A DNA stretch of 64,000 nt from Dyella sp. EPa41 (lineage in GTDB: Bacteria > Pseudomonadota > Gammaproteobacteria > Xanthomonadales > Rhodanobacteraceae). The notes under the pieces were generated by a model, which searched no databases, was not told the DNA's origin, and was given only the letters and a program-made list of their open reading frames with translations. This document shows, piece after piece, positions 11,538 through 20,661 of this stretch. Where the stretch lies: the NCBI RefSeq assembly GCF_016586165.1, contig NZ_BCPR01000013.1, forward strand, positions 17,028-81,027. Direction: 5' to 3'. The position numbers and the translations under genes are program-made. Numbering within the stretch: the first letter of the stretch is position 1; every line of letters starts with the position of its first letter.

Positions 11538-13571
11538 TTACCAGATCTTTACCTGCCTCTCGCTGTCGCGAACCATCTTGTCGCCGGCCTTGCACTGGAA
11601 CGCCTGGGCGAACGCGGGCATGTTGGACGGCGCACCGATGGCGCGGAACTGCGCGGGGGCGTGCGGGTCGGTGTTGAGCAGGGTGAGCTGCGCTTCCGGG
11701 CGGATGTTGCCGCGCCACACGCGGGCCCAGTTGAGGAAGAAGCGCTGGTCCTGGGTGTAGCCGTCGATCTTGCTTGCCGCTTCCTTCGGATGCTTCGCCA
11801 GCGCCATCTGCAGCGCATCGTAGGCCGCGTTGAGGCCGCCGAGGTCGCCGATGTTCTCGCCCATGGTCAGCTTGCCATTGACGTACTTGCCCGGCAGCGC
11901 CTCGTAGTGGTTGAACTGGTCGGCCAGCTTGTCGGTGCGCGACTCGAAGGCCTTGCGGTCTTCGTCGGTCCACCAGTTGGCGTTGTTGCCCTGGGCGTCG
12001 AACTTGCTGCCCTGGTCGTCGTAGCCGTGGCCCATTTCGTGGCCGATCACCGCGCCGATGCCGCCGTAGTTGAGCGCATCGTCGGCCTTGGCGTCGAAGA
12101 ACGGCGGCTGCAGGATCGCGGCCGGAAACACGATCTCGTTCTTTTGCGGGCTGTAGTAGGCGTTCACCGTCTGCGGGGTCATGCCCCACTCGGTGCGGTC
12201 CACCGGCTTGCCGATCTTGCCCACCATGTAGTCGTAGTTGAACTTGGCGGCCGATTCGACGTTGGCGAAATAATCGCCCTGGCGAATCTGCAGGCCCGTC
12301 CAGTCACGCCACTTGTCGGGGTAGCCGATCTTCGGCGTGAAGCTGGCCCATTTCTCCAGCGCTTTCTGCTTGGTCGCCTCGCTCATCCACGGCAGGTTCT
12401 CGATGCGCGCCTTGTAGGCGACGCGCAGGTTGTTCACCAGCTCCTGCGCGCGGGCCTTGGACTGCGGCGAGAACGTCTGCGCCACGTACAGCTGGCCCAG
12501 CGCCATGCCCATGCCACCCTCGACGGCGTCGAGCGTGCGCTTCCAGCGCGATTTCATTTCCTTCTGGCCATTGAGCGTCTTCGCGTTGAAGGCGAAGTCC
12601 TCCTGCTGGAACGGCGTGGAAAGGTAGGGCGCCGCCTCGTCGATGGCGTGGAAGCGCAGGTAGGCCTGCCACTCGGACACCGGCACGTCGGCCAGCATCT
12701 TGTCGAACTCGGCGAAGAACTTCGGCTGCGACAGCGAGAAGCCCTGCTGCACGTCCGCGCCCTGCGCCTTGAAGAACGTCGCCCAGTCGAAGTGCGGCGT
12801 CACCTTGTCGGCATCGGCGACGCTGACGTAGTGGTAGCGGTTTTCCGGCTGGCGCAGCTCAGTGGGCACCAGCGAGGCGGACGCCAGGCGGGTCTCGAAC
12901 GCCATCACCGCCTTGGCCTGCGCCTGTGCGTCGGCGTCGCTCACGCCCACCAGTCGCAGCGTGCGGGCGATGTGCGCGACGTATTCGGCGCGGATCTTTT
13001 CGAAGTCGGGCTTGCTGTAGTAGTCGGCAGTGGGCAGGCCCAGGCCGCCCTGGCCGGCATACGCGATCTGCGTGCTGGAATCCTTGAAGTCCGGGCTGCC
13101 GTAGAAGCGGAAGGCCACCGGGTTGCCGTGCGCGTAGCTGTCGGTGATGTAGCCGACGATATCGCTGCTGTTCTTCAGGCCGTCGATGCGGGCGAGTTCC
13201 GGCTTGATCGGGGCGTAGCCGGCCTTCTCGATCGCGGCTTCGTCCATGCCCGAGGCGTAGAAATAGCCGATCTTCTGTTCGATGGAGCCGGGCTTGGCGC
13301 TGCCGGCGCCCTTGGCAGCCTTTTCCGCGATGGTGTGCTGCACGTTGAGGCTGCCTTCGCGCAGCGCATCGAACGAACCCCAGCGCGTGCGATCGTCCGG
13401 AATCGGGTTGGCGGCGATCCACTTGGCATTGACGAAGCCGTTGAAGTCGTTGCACACATCCTTGCCGGTGTCCAACTCCTTGATGTCGAACGCGGCGGGG
13501 GCAGCCAGTGCACCCGTGCACACGGCCAGGCCCACCGCCAGCGCGAGCGGTTTCACAATGCGGTTTTTCAT
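11538..13571 (-). CDS. Secreted M13-family zinc metallopeptidase (PepO/neprilysin-like), copy 1
   Basis: A 677-residue M13 peptidase with a Sec signal peptide (MKNRIVKPLALAVGLAV..., cleavage near ALAAPA), so probably periplasmic or secreted. The zinc site is the HEMGH motif near residue 509, with the third ligand Glu in GENIGDLGG. The substrate-binding NAYYSP and the C-terminal VKIW are family hallmarks. The start at 13571 has a GGGAG ribosome site 6 bp upstream; the frame extends a further 11 codons without support. A close paralogue lies at 52053-54164, which differs in being a lipoprotein. M13 enzymes cleave short peptides; the substrate here is unknown. Confidence 0.92.
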   Translation of the reverse strand: MKNRIVKPLALAVGLAVCTGALAAPAAFDIKELDTGKDVCNDFNGFVNAKWIAANPIPDDRTRWGSFDALREGSLNVQHTIAEKAAKGAGSAKPGSIEQKIGYFYASGMDEAAIEKAGYAPIKPELARIDGLKNSSDIVGYITDSYAHGNPVAFRFYGSPDFKDSSTQIAYAGQGGLGLPTADYYSKPDFEKIRAEYVAHIARTLRLVGVSDADAQAQAKAVMAFETRLASASLVPTELRQPENRYHYVSVADADKVTPHFDWATFFKAQGADVQQGFSLSQPKFFAEFDKMLADVPVSEWQAYLRFHAIDEAAPYLSTPFQQEDFAFNAKTLNGQKEMKSRWKRTLDAVEGGMGMALGQLYVAQTFSPQSKARAQELVNNLRVAYKARIENLPWMSEATKQKALEKWASFTPKIGYPDKWRDWTGLQIRQGDYFANVESAAKFNYDYMVGKIGKPVDRTEWGMTPQTVNAYYSPQKNEIVFPAAILQPPFFDAKADDALNYGGIGAVIGHEMGHGYDDQGSKFDAQGNNANWWTDEDRKAFESRTDKLADQFNHYEALPGKYVNGKLTMGENIGDLGGLNAAYDALQMALAKHPKEAASKIDGYTQDQRFFLNWARVWRGNIRPEAQLTLLNTDPHAPAQFRAIGAPSNMPAFAQAFQCKAGDKMVRDSERQVKIW

Positions 13572-13736
13572 GGATTCTCCCTTGGTGGAATGCGTCAGGC
13601 GCACCCGGACTGCCGATAGTGCGTAGGCGGGCCGCTGCGGCCCCGCCGCACAGGCTAGGCAGCCTTCGCGAGGGGCGCACAGTGTCGAAGGTCATTGTGC
13701 GGTGCGGTCACGATGCCGCGGGCTTATCATGCAAGG

Positions 13737-14285
13737 ATGCCTACCACGTCCTTGCCTGTGTACCGCGCGGCCACGGCCGCCGACGTCCCCGCCATCGTCG
13801 CCCTGGTCGAATCCGCCTATCGCGGCGAATCCGGTCAGCGCGGATGGACCACCGAAACCCATCTGCTCGATGGGCAGCGCACCGATGCGGCGAACGTCGA
13901 GGAGCTGATCGCCCGCGCCGGCAGCAGGGTGCTATTGGCCGAGCGTGACGGCGTGCTGGTCGCCTGTTGCCATGTGGAGCAGCAGGGCAGTCATGGCTAT
14001 TTCGGCATGTTCGCGGTCAACCCCGAGCTGCAGATGGCCGGCCTCGGCCGGGCGTTGCTGGCCGAGGCCGAACGCGTCGCGCGCGACGAGTGGCGTGCCA
14101 TCGCCATGCGCATGTCGGTGATCGAGCAACGCGCCGAGCTCATCGCGTGGTACGAGCGGCGCGGCTATCGGCTCACCGGCGAGACGGGCGAGTTTCCCTA
14201 TGGCCAGCCGCGTTTCGGCGTTCCCCGCCGCGACGACCTGCGCTTCGTCTACATGAGCAAGCCGCTGCAGGAGGTGGCCGCATGA
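13737..14285 (+). CDS. GNAT-family N-acetyltransferase
   Basis: A 182-residue acetyltransferase. The acetyl-CoA loop is visible in NPELQMAGLGRALLAEAE (motif A, Q/R-x-x-G-x-G/A), followed by the motif B region ELIAWYERRGYRLTGE. The ATG at 13737 has AAGG just upstream; an earlier in-frame codon would start inside the promoter region. Its stop overlaps the Rieske gene start in ATGA, so the two are co-translated. The acceptor substrate is unknown. Confidence 0.85.
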   Translation: MPTTSLPVYRAATAADVPAIVALVESAYRGESGQRGWTTETHLLDGQRTDAANVEELIARAGSRVLLAERDGVLVACCHVEQQGSHGYFGMFAVNPELQMAGLGRALLAEAERVARDEWRAIAMRMSVIEQRAELIAWYERRGYRLTGETGEFPYGQPRFGVPRRDDLRFVYMSKPLQEVAA

Positions 14286-14602
14286 ATCTCGCCGATTGGA
14301 TCTTCGTGGGAACGCGCAGCGAGCTGCTGCCCGGCGAGTTCAAGGTGGTATGGGATGGCGACACGGCCATTGCCGTCTACAACATCGACGGCGATCTGTA
14401 CGCCATCGAGGATGTCTGCAGCCACGACGGCGGTGAACTCGCCGGCGGCGAAGTGCACGGCTTCGAAGTGGAGTGCCCGCGCCATGGGGCGCGTTTCGAC
14501 CTGCGCACCGGCGCCGTCACTTGTCCGCCGGCGTACGAGCCGATCGCGAGTTTTCCCGTGCACGAGGTGGACGGGCAGATCTGGACGCGCGACGATCGTT
14601 GA
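14282..14602 (+). CDS. Rieske [2Fe-2S] ferredoxin-like protein
   Basis: A 106-residue single-domain Rieske protein. The cluster ligands are Cys46 and His48 (CSHDGG) and Cys65 and His68 (CPRHGARFD), with the usual spacing. Small soluble Rieske proteins of this type serve as electron carriers to oxygenases or are found near Fe-S assembly genes. Here it is coupled to a GNAT gene about 3.7 kb downstream of sufS. No oxygenase subunit is nearby, so its redox partner is unknown. Confidence 0.92.
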   Translation: MNLADWIFVGTRSELLPGEFKVVWDGDTAIAVYNIDGDLYAIEDVCSHDGGELAGGEVHGFEVECPRHGARFDLRTGAVTCPPAYEPIASFPVHEVDGQIWTRDDR

Positions 14603-14661
14603 GGGCCGTTTGCACGGGGCGTGGCGACCGCGCCCGCTGACCATTCAGGGAGGAATGCTCG

Positions 14662-15390
14662 ATGATGCGGTTTCGTTGGCTGCTCGGCAGCTTGCTCGCT
14701 CTGGTCGTGCCGTGCGCATCCGCGGAACTGCACGTTCCCGACGTTCACTATCCCAGCCTGCCCGCGCAGGCCATGCATGCCGAAGGCTTCGTGCCGAACG
14801 GATGGCGACTGGAATCGCAACAGGCCGATGACCTCAATGGCGATGGTCGGCCCGACCTCGTGCTTGTCCTGCGGCAGCAGGATCCAGCCAATGTCATACG
14901 CAACGACGACGGCCTGGGCGAAAACCCGCTGGACACGAATCCGCGCATCCTGGCCGTGGCGTTCGCGCGTGATGGTGGCGGTTATGCGCTGGCGTTGCAG
15001 AATCACGCATTGATCCCGCGCCACGACATCCCGACCATCGAGGACATGCTCAGCGAGGGTGGCGTATCGGTACTGCGGGGCGTGTTGCGCGTCACCCTGC
15101 ATTTCTGGGCCAATGCCGGCAGCTGGTCGATGGGCAACACGACGTACACGTTCCGCTGGCAGAACGGCCGCTTCGAGCTGATCGGCTACGACAGCGATTC
15201 GGTGATGCGCAATTCGGGCGCCAGTGAGAGCCTCAGCATCAACTACTCCACCGGCAAGGTGAGGCGCGGCGTCGGCAACATGCAGGACGACAAGGAAACC
15301 GTCACCTGGCAGAAGTTGCCTTCGTCACGTCGATGGACGCTCGATGAGGTGGGCGATGGCTCGGCGTTCGATCCGCTGCCGGCGCGCTGA
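14662..15390 (+). CDS. Secreted protein with an FG-GAP/EF-hand-like DLNGDGRPD segment
   Basis: A 242-residue exported protein of unknown function. An N-terminal signal peptide (MMRFRWLLGSLLALVVPCAS) is followed by DDLNGDGRPDLVLVL, the calcium-loop pattern found in FG-GAP/VCBS repeats, present here once. The rest is beta-rich with no recognised catalytic motif (for example NTTYTFRWQNGRFELIGYDS). It lies 59 bp downstream of the Rieske gene on the same strand, but a GGGAGG ribosome site of its own suggests independent translation. Either ATG of the ATGATG start could be used. Confidence 0.6.
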   Translation: MMRFRWLLGSLLALVVPCASAELHVPDVHYPSLPAQAMHAEGFVPNGWRLESQQADDLNGDGRPDLVLVLRQQDPANVIRNDDGLGENPLDTNPRILAVAFARDGGGYALALQNHALIPRHDIPTIEDMLSEGGVSVLRGVLRVTLHFWANAGSWSMGNTTYTFRWQNGRFELIGYDSDSVMRNSGASESLSINYSTGKVRRGVGNMQDDKETVTWQKLPSSRRWTLDEVGDGSAFDPLPAR

Positions 15391-15402
15391 GCCGGCGGTT
15401 CG

Positions 15403-16200
15403 TCAGAGCCTGTAGACGAAGGCCAGCGTGGTGGTCAGCTGGTTGGGCGTGCCGAAGCTCCTGACCAGCGGGCTGTCGGCGGCATCGCCAAGCAGCCGGG
15501 TGTAGTTCAGGGCCAACGCAAAGCCGGTGTGCACGCTGGTGGGGATATAGGCGTCGTATTCGAGCGACACCTGCTGGCTTCCCGCGCCTGGCGACCACGG
15601 CGTGACACCGAGCTTGGCGGCCTGCCCGGGCGTGACGCCGAAGAAGCGCCGCATCGCCGGACCGTTCATGCCTTGCCACTGCAGCTGCAGGCTGTGCTCG
15701 ATGTAACCGAGGGCAGGCAGGTCGTAGTCGGCGTAGACATTGAGGTAGGCGCCCGCGCCTTGCGTATCGTGGCTCAGCGTGGCGCCCAGATTGAGCTGCA
15801 CCGTGGCCTGGTACTCCAGGTAGCCGCCCCCGTTGAGGCGGGGCGAGAGCGAGTCGACGACGCCGGCCAGCGGCGCGCCGAGTTCGTCATGGTCGCGTCC
15901 CCACAGGTAGTTGCCGTAGAGGCCACCACGCCATTGCTGCCCGTGGATCAGGTCGACGGTGAGGCCGTCGAGCGTGGAGAGCGTGATGTGCCACGGCAAC
16001 TCGGCCTGGATATAGGGAACCGCCTGGTTGCGATGCTCGCTCGATCCCATCCATGCCGGCATGCGTTCCACGCCGCCACCCAGCAATACGTTCGGACCAT
16101 CGGTGACATTGTCCGCCCTGGCATGGAACGCCGTCGTCAGGCACAACAGTCCGGCAACGGCGCGCAGCGTCAGCGCGAATGGAAAACGACGAAGGGACAT
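15403..16200 (-). CDS. MipA/OmpV-family outer-membrane protein
   Basis: A 265-residue beta-barrel protein with a signal peptide ending near FHARA. The MipA/OmpV pattern is visible in the opening VLLGGGVERMPAWMGSSEHR, the repeated amphipathic strands and the C-terminal phenylalanine/tyrosine-rich LAFVYRL. MipA proteins have been described as scaffolding proteins or outer-membrane pores. It is the last gene of the exporter operon, 10 bp after the adaptor gene. It may therefore contribute an outer-membrane component alongside the TolC-type protein. Confidence 0.78.
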   Translation of the reverse strand: MSLRRFPFALTLRAVAGLLCLTTAFHARADNVTDGPNVLLGGGVERMPAWMGSSEHRNQAVPYIQAELPWHITLSTLDGLTVDLIHGQQWRGGLYGNYLWGRDHDELGAPLAGVVDSLSPRLNGGGYLEYQATVQLNLGATLSHDTQGAGAYLNVYADYDLPALGYIEHSLQLQWQGMNGPAMRRFFGVTPGQAAKLGVTPWSPGAGSQQVSLEYDAYIPTSVHTGFALALNYTRLLGDAADSPLVRSFGTPNQLTTTLAFVYRL

Positions 16201-16210
16201 GTGATACGGA

Positions 16211-17152
16211 TCAGGAGCCGGGCTTGGCTGGCGCACTGGCGTGGGTGCCGGCGCCGAACTGCACGATGACGCGCTGGCCGATGCGCAAGGAGGCCGGGGG
16301 CGGCTGGTCGAACGCCAGCACGCATTCCACCGTGCGCGTATTGGCGCGGATCAGCGGATCCTCTTCCAGTGCGCTCGGGCCGAAGACGGTGCCGATGCGC
16401 TGCACGTGCGCGCTGAGCGTGGGGGCGCCGCTGCCGCTGTCGTCGACCACGGTGGCGTGCATGCCATCCTGCACCGCGCCCACGAAGGACTCGTTGAGCT
16501 CGGCGCGCACGATCCGCGCGCCTTCCGGCAACAGCACGAAGGCCGGGCCGCCCTGTGGCGATACCGCGGCACCGGGCTGGATGTCGCGTTCCACGATCTG
16601 CGCATCGACGGGCGCGACCAGGCTGCGCTGGGCGAGTTCGTAGCGGGCGGCGTCCAGCTTCTGCACGGCCATCGCTTCGGCGGCGCGGGCGTTGTCCAGT
16701 TCACCCCGCAACTGCTGGGCGGCGTCGTGCGCGTCATCGGCGCTCTGGCCATCGCCCGCACCCGCGGATGCCGCCTGGGCGAGGCGGCTGGCGCGCTGCT
16801 GCGCCGCCTTGAGGCGAACCTCGAGCAGCTTGCCTTGTGCCTGGGCCTGTTTCTGTTCGGCCTCGGCGGCGTTCACCGCGAGCTGCGCCGGACGCGTATC
16901 GAGCACGGCCAGCACCTGGCCTTTGTGCACATGGTCGCCTTCGTGCGCCTTGATCTCGGCGACGACGCCGTCGCGCGGCATGCTCAGCTTGAGCAGGCCG
17001 CCTTCGACATCCACGCGTCCGCGGGCCACGGCCGCATAGCCGACGGACGCGGGCGCCGGCGCGTTGCCCTTGGAGGCGTCGTCGCGCGAGCAGGCCGCCA
17101 GCAGCGAAACGACGAAAGCCAGGGAAAGCGGGATGAGCGGACGCAGGGTCAT
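16211..17152 (-). CDS. Periplasmic adaptor (membrane fusion) lipoprotein of an ABC exporter
   Basis: A 313-residue adaptor with a lipoprotein signal (lipobox LLAAC near residue 21). The lipoyl-like half-motif VEGGLLKLSMPRDGVVAEIK and GDHVHKGQVLAVLDTRP is followed by an Ala/Gln-rich coiled-coil hairpin (about 90-170). The returning half AQRSLVAPVDAQIVERDIQPGA then follows. It should bridge the inner-membrane ABC permease to the TolC-type channel. It overlaps the ATPase stop by four bases. The gene set and order resemble DevBCA-type and MacAB-like exporters. Confidence 0.85.
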   Translation of the reverse strand: MTLRPLIPLSLAFVVSLLAACSRDDASKGNAPAPASVGYAAVARGRVDVEGGLLKLSMPRDGVVAEIKAHEGDHVHKGQVLAVLDTRPAQLAVNAAEAEQKQAQAQGKLLEVRLKAAQQRASRLAQAASAGAGDGQSADDAHDAAQQLRGELDNARAAEAMAVQKLDAARYELAQRSLVAPVDAQIVERDIQPGAAVSPQGGPAFVLLPEGARIVRAELNESFVGAVQDGMHATVVDDSGSGAPTLSAHVQRIGTVFGPSALEEDPLIRANTRTVECVLAFDQPPPASLRIGQRVIVQFGAGTHASAPAKPGS

Positions 17153-17883
17153 GCAGAAGGTTCCTCGAGTCCCGACGTCGGCGTCGAAGTGGGGGACGGC
17201 ACACGGTCGCTAAGGATACGTCCATCCTCCATGGCCAGCACGCGATCGGCGTGACCGACCAGGCGCGGGTCATGGCTGACGCACAGTACGGTAGTGCCGT
17301 GGGTGCGCGCGATGCGATGCAGGATGTCGATGATGATTTGCCCGTTCGCTGCATCCAGCGCGCTGGTGGGTTCGTCGGCGAACAGCAGGTCCGGCTCCTT
17401 GGCCAGCGCACGGGCTATGGCCACGCGCTGCTTCTCGCCGCCGGACAGCTCGGACGGGCGCAGGCCCATGCGAGGCCCCAGGCCCACCTCCTCCAGCGAC
17501 GCCACGGCGCGGCGTCGAGCTTCGCCCGGCGCCAGCCCCAGGTAGCTGAGCGGCAGTTCCACCTGCTCCAGCGCGTTGAGCGCCGGGAACAGGTTGAAGC
17601 CCTGGAACACGAAACCCGTGTGCTGCAGGCGGAAGCGCTCCAGCGCATGCGTATTGAGCTCGGCCAGGTCCTGGCCGAGCGCGAGCACCTGTCCGGCATC
17701 GGGGCGCTGCAGTCCGCTCAGGATGGCGAGCAGAGTGCTCTTGCCACAGCCCGACGGGCCGGAAATCAGCGTGAGCTCGCCCGCGCGCATGTCCAGCGTG
17801 AGGTTGTGCAGCACCGTGTTGTGGATGGGGCCGGACGTGAACGACTTGGTCACGTTGCGGGCCTGCAACGAAATGGAAGACAT
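17149..17883 (-). CDS. ABC transporter ATPase (DevA/LolD/MacB-like)
   Basis: A 244-residue ATPase. Walker A is GPSGCGKST, the Q-loop is in TGFVFQGFNLFPAL, the signature is LSGGEKQRVAIARAL, Walker B is LLFADEPTSALD and the H-loop is CVSHD. The subfamily is that of exporters of lipids, lipoproteins, peptides and glycolipids. The start at 17883 (MSSISLQARNVTKSF) is preferred; longer frames run into the permease gene. It lies 11 bp after the permease and overlaps the adaptor gene. Confidence 0.92.
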   Translation of the reverse strand: MSSISLQARNVTKSFTSGPIHNTVLHNLTLDMRAGELTLISGPSGCGKSTLLAILSGLQRPDAGQVLALGQDLAELNTHALERFRLQHTGFVFQGFNLFPALNALEQVELPLSYLGLAPGEARRRAVASLEEVGLGPRMGLRPSELSGGEKQRVAIARALAKEPDLLFADEPTSALDAANGQIIIDILHRIARTHGTTVLCVSHDPRLVGHADRVLAMEDGRILSDRVPSPTSTPTSGLEEPSA

Positions 17884-17894
17884 GGCGCGTGCCC

Positions 17895-19028
17895 TCACCT
17901 CAACAACGTCGCCGGATCGGCTCGGCGCAGGCTGCGCATCGCCGCCAGGCCGGACACGATCGCCAGGCCCATGCACAGTGCCAGGCACGCCACCGTGGTC
18001 CAGGGTCCGAGCGCGACCGGCACGCTGCGGCTGCGCGCGAGCGCCAGGGCAATCCCGCCGAGCACCGTACTTCCGAGCAGGCCAAGTGCGCCCACCCAGA
18101 ACGCCTGTTCCATCACCACCTTGCGCAGCGCGCCCACGCCGACGCCGAGCGCGTTGAGCGTGGCGTACTCGCGCACCGAGCCGATCACCGCGGCCACCAG
18201 CGTCTGGCTGGTGATCACCGCCCCGACCAGGAACACCACGCCCGCCAGGAACAGCACGCCCGCGCCCGCGCCGGTATCGAACATCCAATAGAGCTGCGAG
18301 CGGCGGGCGAAGCTTTCGGCCGTCCAGACGTCGTAGCTGCCGAACGCCCGATTGCCACGCAGGCGCGCGGCGACGTCATCGGCCTCGGCGGGATCACGCA
18401 GCTTGGCCACGAAATAGGTCATGCGGCTGGCGTTGGAAGGGTCGGTATCCAGTTCGGCTGCGGTAGCGAGCGATGCGACCACGTTCACGCCACCGAGCGC
18501 GCGCAAGCCATTGCTCACGCCGACCACGCGCACGCGGTGGCCGTTGATCACGGCGGAGTCGCCGATGCCCACGCCCAGGCTGTCCAGGTCGGCACGATCG
18601 ACGATGACGGCATCGGGCTCGTTGAGCCTCGCGCGCAGGGCGGGGGAGAGCGCATGCGCGAACAGCATGCCGTCCGGTCGTGCGTTGATGCCGGAAACGA
18701 ATACCGACACGCCGCCGGTATCGCTGGGGCCGCGCCAGTCGGCGTCCACCCAGTGGAACGGTTCCACCGCCGTGACGGCGGGATCCATGCGCAGGCGCAT
18801 TTCCACGCCCGCATCGATCGACCGCCCCAGGTTCACGCTCTGCGTGCCGGGATAGCCGGCCCAGAGGTCAGCCGACGAGCCCGTGATGTACACGCTTGCG
18901 CTGCCGAAGATGCCCAGGACCAGCGCGGCCTGCAGCAACTGCAACAGGCCGGCGAAGCCCACCGCGAGGATCGCGGGCAGGAAGCGGCGCCATTCGTAGA
19001 TGAGGGTTTTGCGTGCCAGGGCCACCAT
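17895..19028 (-). CDS. ABC exporter permease (FtsX/DevC-like)
   Basis: A 377-residue permease with one N-terminal helix (about 16-40), a periplasmic domain of about 200 residues and three C-terminal helices. This is the 1+3 topology of MacB/DevC/FtsX-type permeases. The C-terminal FtsX domain is seen in VAAVIGSVREYATLNALGVG and the final MRSLRRADPATLLR. There is no fused ATPase, matching DevC rather than MacB. Its start overlaps the TolC-like stop by one base (TAATG), so translation is coupled. Confidence 0.85.
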   Translation of the reverse strand: MVALARKTLIYEWRRFLPAILAVGFAGLLQLLQAALVLGIFGSASVYITGSSADLWAGYPGTQSVNLGRSIDAGVEMRLRMDPAVTAVEPFHWVDADWRGPSDTGGVSVFVSGINARPDGMLFAHALSPALRARLNEPDAVIVDRADLDSLGVGIGDSAVINGHRVRVVGVSNGLRALGGVNVVASLATAAELDTDPSNASRMTYFVAKLRDPAEADDVAARLRGNRAFGSYDVWTAESFARRSQLYWMFDTGAGAGVLFLAGVVFLVGAVITSQTLVAAVIGSVREYATLNALGVGVGALRKVVMEQAFWVGALGLLGSTVLGGIALALARSRSVPVALGPWTTVACLALCMGLAIVSGLAAMRSLRRADPATLLR

Positions 19029-20440
19029 TATTCGGTGCTCCGCGGCGGCGCGGCATCCGCCGGCATCGATGCGCCACCCAGCGCCTTGTACAGCGATACA
19101 TAGGCAAGGTCGCGGGCAGCGATCGCGCTGATCACTTCGAGCTGCGCGCGGCGGTTTTCGATCAGCCCGTCCTGGACGTCCAGGTGGCTGCCGAGGTTGA
19201 GCTCGGCACGCTTGTTCAGCGCATCCATGGTGGTCTGCACCGCTTGCGCGGCTTGCACGGTGGCTTGCTCGCGGCCGCGCAATTGCTCCAGGTCGCCCAT
19301 GGCGATTTCCGCCTCGGCGACGCCCTGCAGCACCGCCTGGCGATAAGCGAGCACCGCCGCTTTCAGCTCATGGTCCTTGGCATGCGCAGCGGCCACGCGT
19401 TGGCCCCAGTCGAACAGCGGTATGTCGATCAGCGGGCCGTAGGAGAAGATCGCTTCGCCGGTATGCACGCGATAGTTGCTCGCGATGTTCGCGGACCACT
19501 GCAGCGATGCGCCAAGCCCGATGTGCGGCCAGATGTCCGCGCGGCTCAGGCCCAGTTCGCCTGCGGCGCGCAGCACTTCGGCTTCGGCGCTGGCAATCTC
19601 CGGTCGGGCGCGCAGCATGTCCGCCGGTGCGGTGGTGAGCTGCCAGTTGCCCAGTTTCGGCTGCGGGCCCGCCTGCAGCCATGCCGGATCGGGTTCGTTC
19701 TGGCCCAGCAGGACGGCGAGTTGCTGGGCGGTGCTGTTGATGGTCTGGCGCGGTTCGGCGAGCGCGGCCTCGGCGCGGGCAAGCTCCGCCTGCGCCTTTG
19801 CCACTTCCAGCGGTGGCGCGAGCTTCAGCCCTTCGCGCACCTGCACCAGCCGCACTTTCTCCTGCAGCGCGTCGTGGATGCCCGTCAGCAGCAGCTCTTG
19901 CTGCTGCGCCGAGCGCAACTCGATCCAGCGTCGCGTCACTTCCGCCACCAGTGTTACCTGGGCGCCGCGCAACGCGGCATCGGCCCCATGGAGTTGCCCC
20001 TCCGCCACGCGCTTGCTGCTCTGCCAGGCGCCGAACAACGGCAGCTCCCAGAGGGCGTCGAAGCCGGCGACGAAGTACGAGGCCGTGGTGTCGGGGTCGA
20101 TCTGGTCGTTGGTACGACCGTGCAGCGCGGGCAGGTACGGGTCGTGCGCGTGGCGATTGAGTATGCGCGCCGCCTGTACCCGCTCGGCGGCCTGCGCCAC
20201 GTCGAGGTTGGCCTGCAATGCGCGGTCGACCAGGGCATCGAGGGCCGGGTCACCCAGTGCCTGCCACCATCCGCGCAGGTCGGCCGCAGGCGGCGCGACG
20301 CCTGCCGGCGCGTTGCGCCACGCATCGGGTACCGGCGGCTTGAGCTCGGGGAGCGGCGCAACCGAGCAACCAGCCAGCGTCACCAGCCCCCACCCCAGCA
20401 GCAGGCTGGCGAGCAGGTGGGGACGGGGCCGAGCATCCAT
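19028..20440 (-). CDS. Outer-membrane efflux lipoprotein, TolC/NodT family
   Basis: A 470-residue outer-membrane factor with two OEP repeats. The lipobox is LVTLAGC, so it is a lipoprotein of the NodT/OprM type. Family landmarks include WWQALGDPALDALVDRALQA near the N-terminus, the LAVLLGQNEPDPAWL inter-repeat region and LRARPEIASAEAEVL. The start is placed at the ATG at 20440, which gives a normal-length signal. An in-frame GTG at 20476 with AGGA upstream is a real alternative. It is the first gene of the five-gene exporter operon. Confidence 0.87.
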   Translation of the reverse strand: MDARPRPHLLASLLLGWGLVTLAGCSVAPLPELKPPVPDAWRNAPAGVAPPAADLRGWWQALGDPALDALVDRALQANLDVAQAAERVQAARILNRHAHDPYLPALHGRTNDQIDPDTTASYFVAGFDALWELPLFGAWQSSKRVAEGQLHGADAALRGAQVTLVAEVTRRWIELRSAQQQELLLTGIHDALQEKVRLVQVREGLKLAPPLEVAKAQAELARAEAALAEPRQTINSTAQQLAVLLGQNEPDPAWLQAGPQPKLGNWQLTTAPADMLRARPEIASAEAEVLRAAGELGLSRADIWPHIGLGASLQWSANIASNYRVHTGEAIFSYGPLIDIPLFDWGQRVAAAHAKDHELKAAVLAYRQAVLQGVAEAEIAMGDLEQLRGREQATVQAAQAVQTTMDALNKRAELNLGSHLDVQDGLIENRRAQLEVISAIAARDLAYVSLYKALGGASMPADAAPPRSTE

Positions 20441-20578
20441 GACCGACAGACCCGGGTTGATTCGACTCGGAAGCACGAAAATCCTGAATGTTCAGGTGGG
20501 GAATGGCTGAACGCTTGACCAGCATCGCGCCAAGAAGTGCCCAAGCATACCGGAGGCAGCCTTCAGCTGGCTTATCGG

Positions 20579-20661
20579 CCCCCTCCAAAAGCAGGGGGTG
20601 ACCGGTGTCCGTCCACAAGAAAGGAGCCCGAAAGGGGCGGGCACCTAAGGTGTGAGCATCT
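20579..20661 (+). promoter_or_regulatory. Candidate structured leader (possible riboswitch or attenuator)
   Basis: Three potential stems lie in 75 bases before the phosphatase start. A CCCCCT/AGGGGG hairpin is at 20579-20598. An 11-bp stem with two G-U pairs joins 20604-20614 to 20635-20645. A small CACC-UAA-GGUG hairpin is at 20642-20652. The long stem and the small hairpin share 20642-20645 and so cannot coexist. GCCC-GAAAG-GGGC (20626-20638) competes with the long stem as well. The last hairpin would mask the AAGGUG that could serve as the ribosome site. I do not recognise it as a named riboswitch class. Confidence 0.4.

Noticed and set aside
20604..20652. Identification of the structured leader as a SAM, SAH, ZTP, guanidine or glycine riboswitch
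   Set aside because: The conserved core sequences of these classes, as I know them, are not present in the leader.
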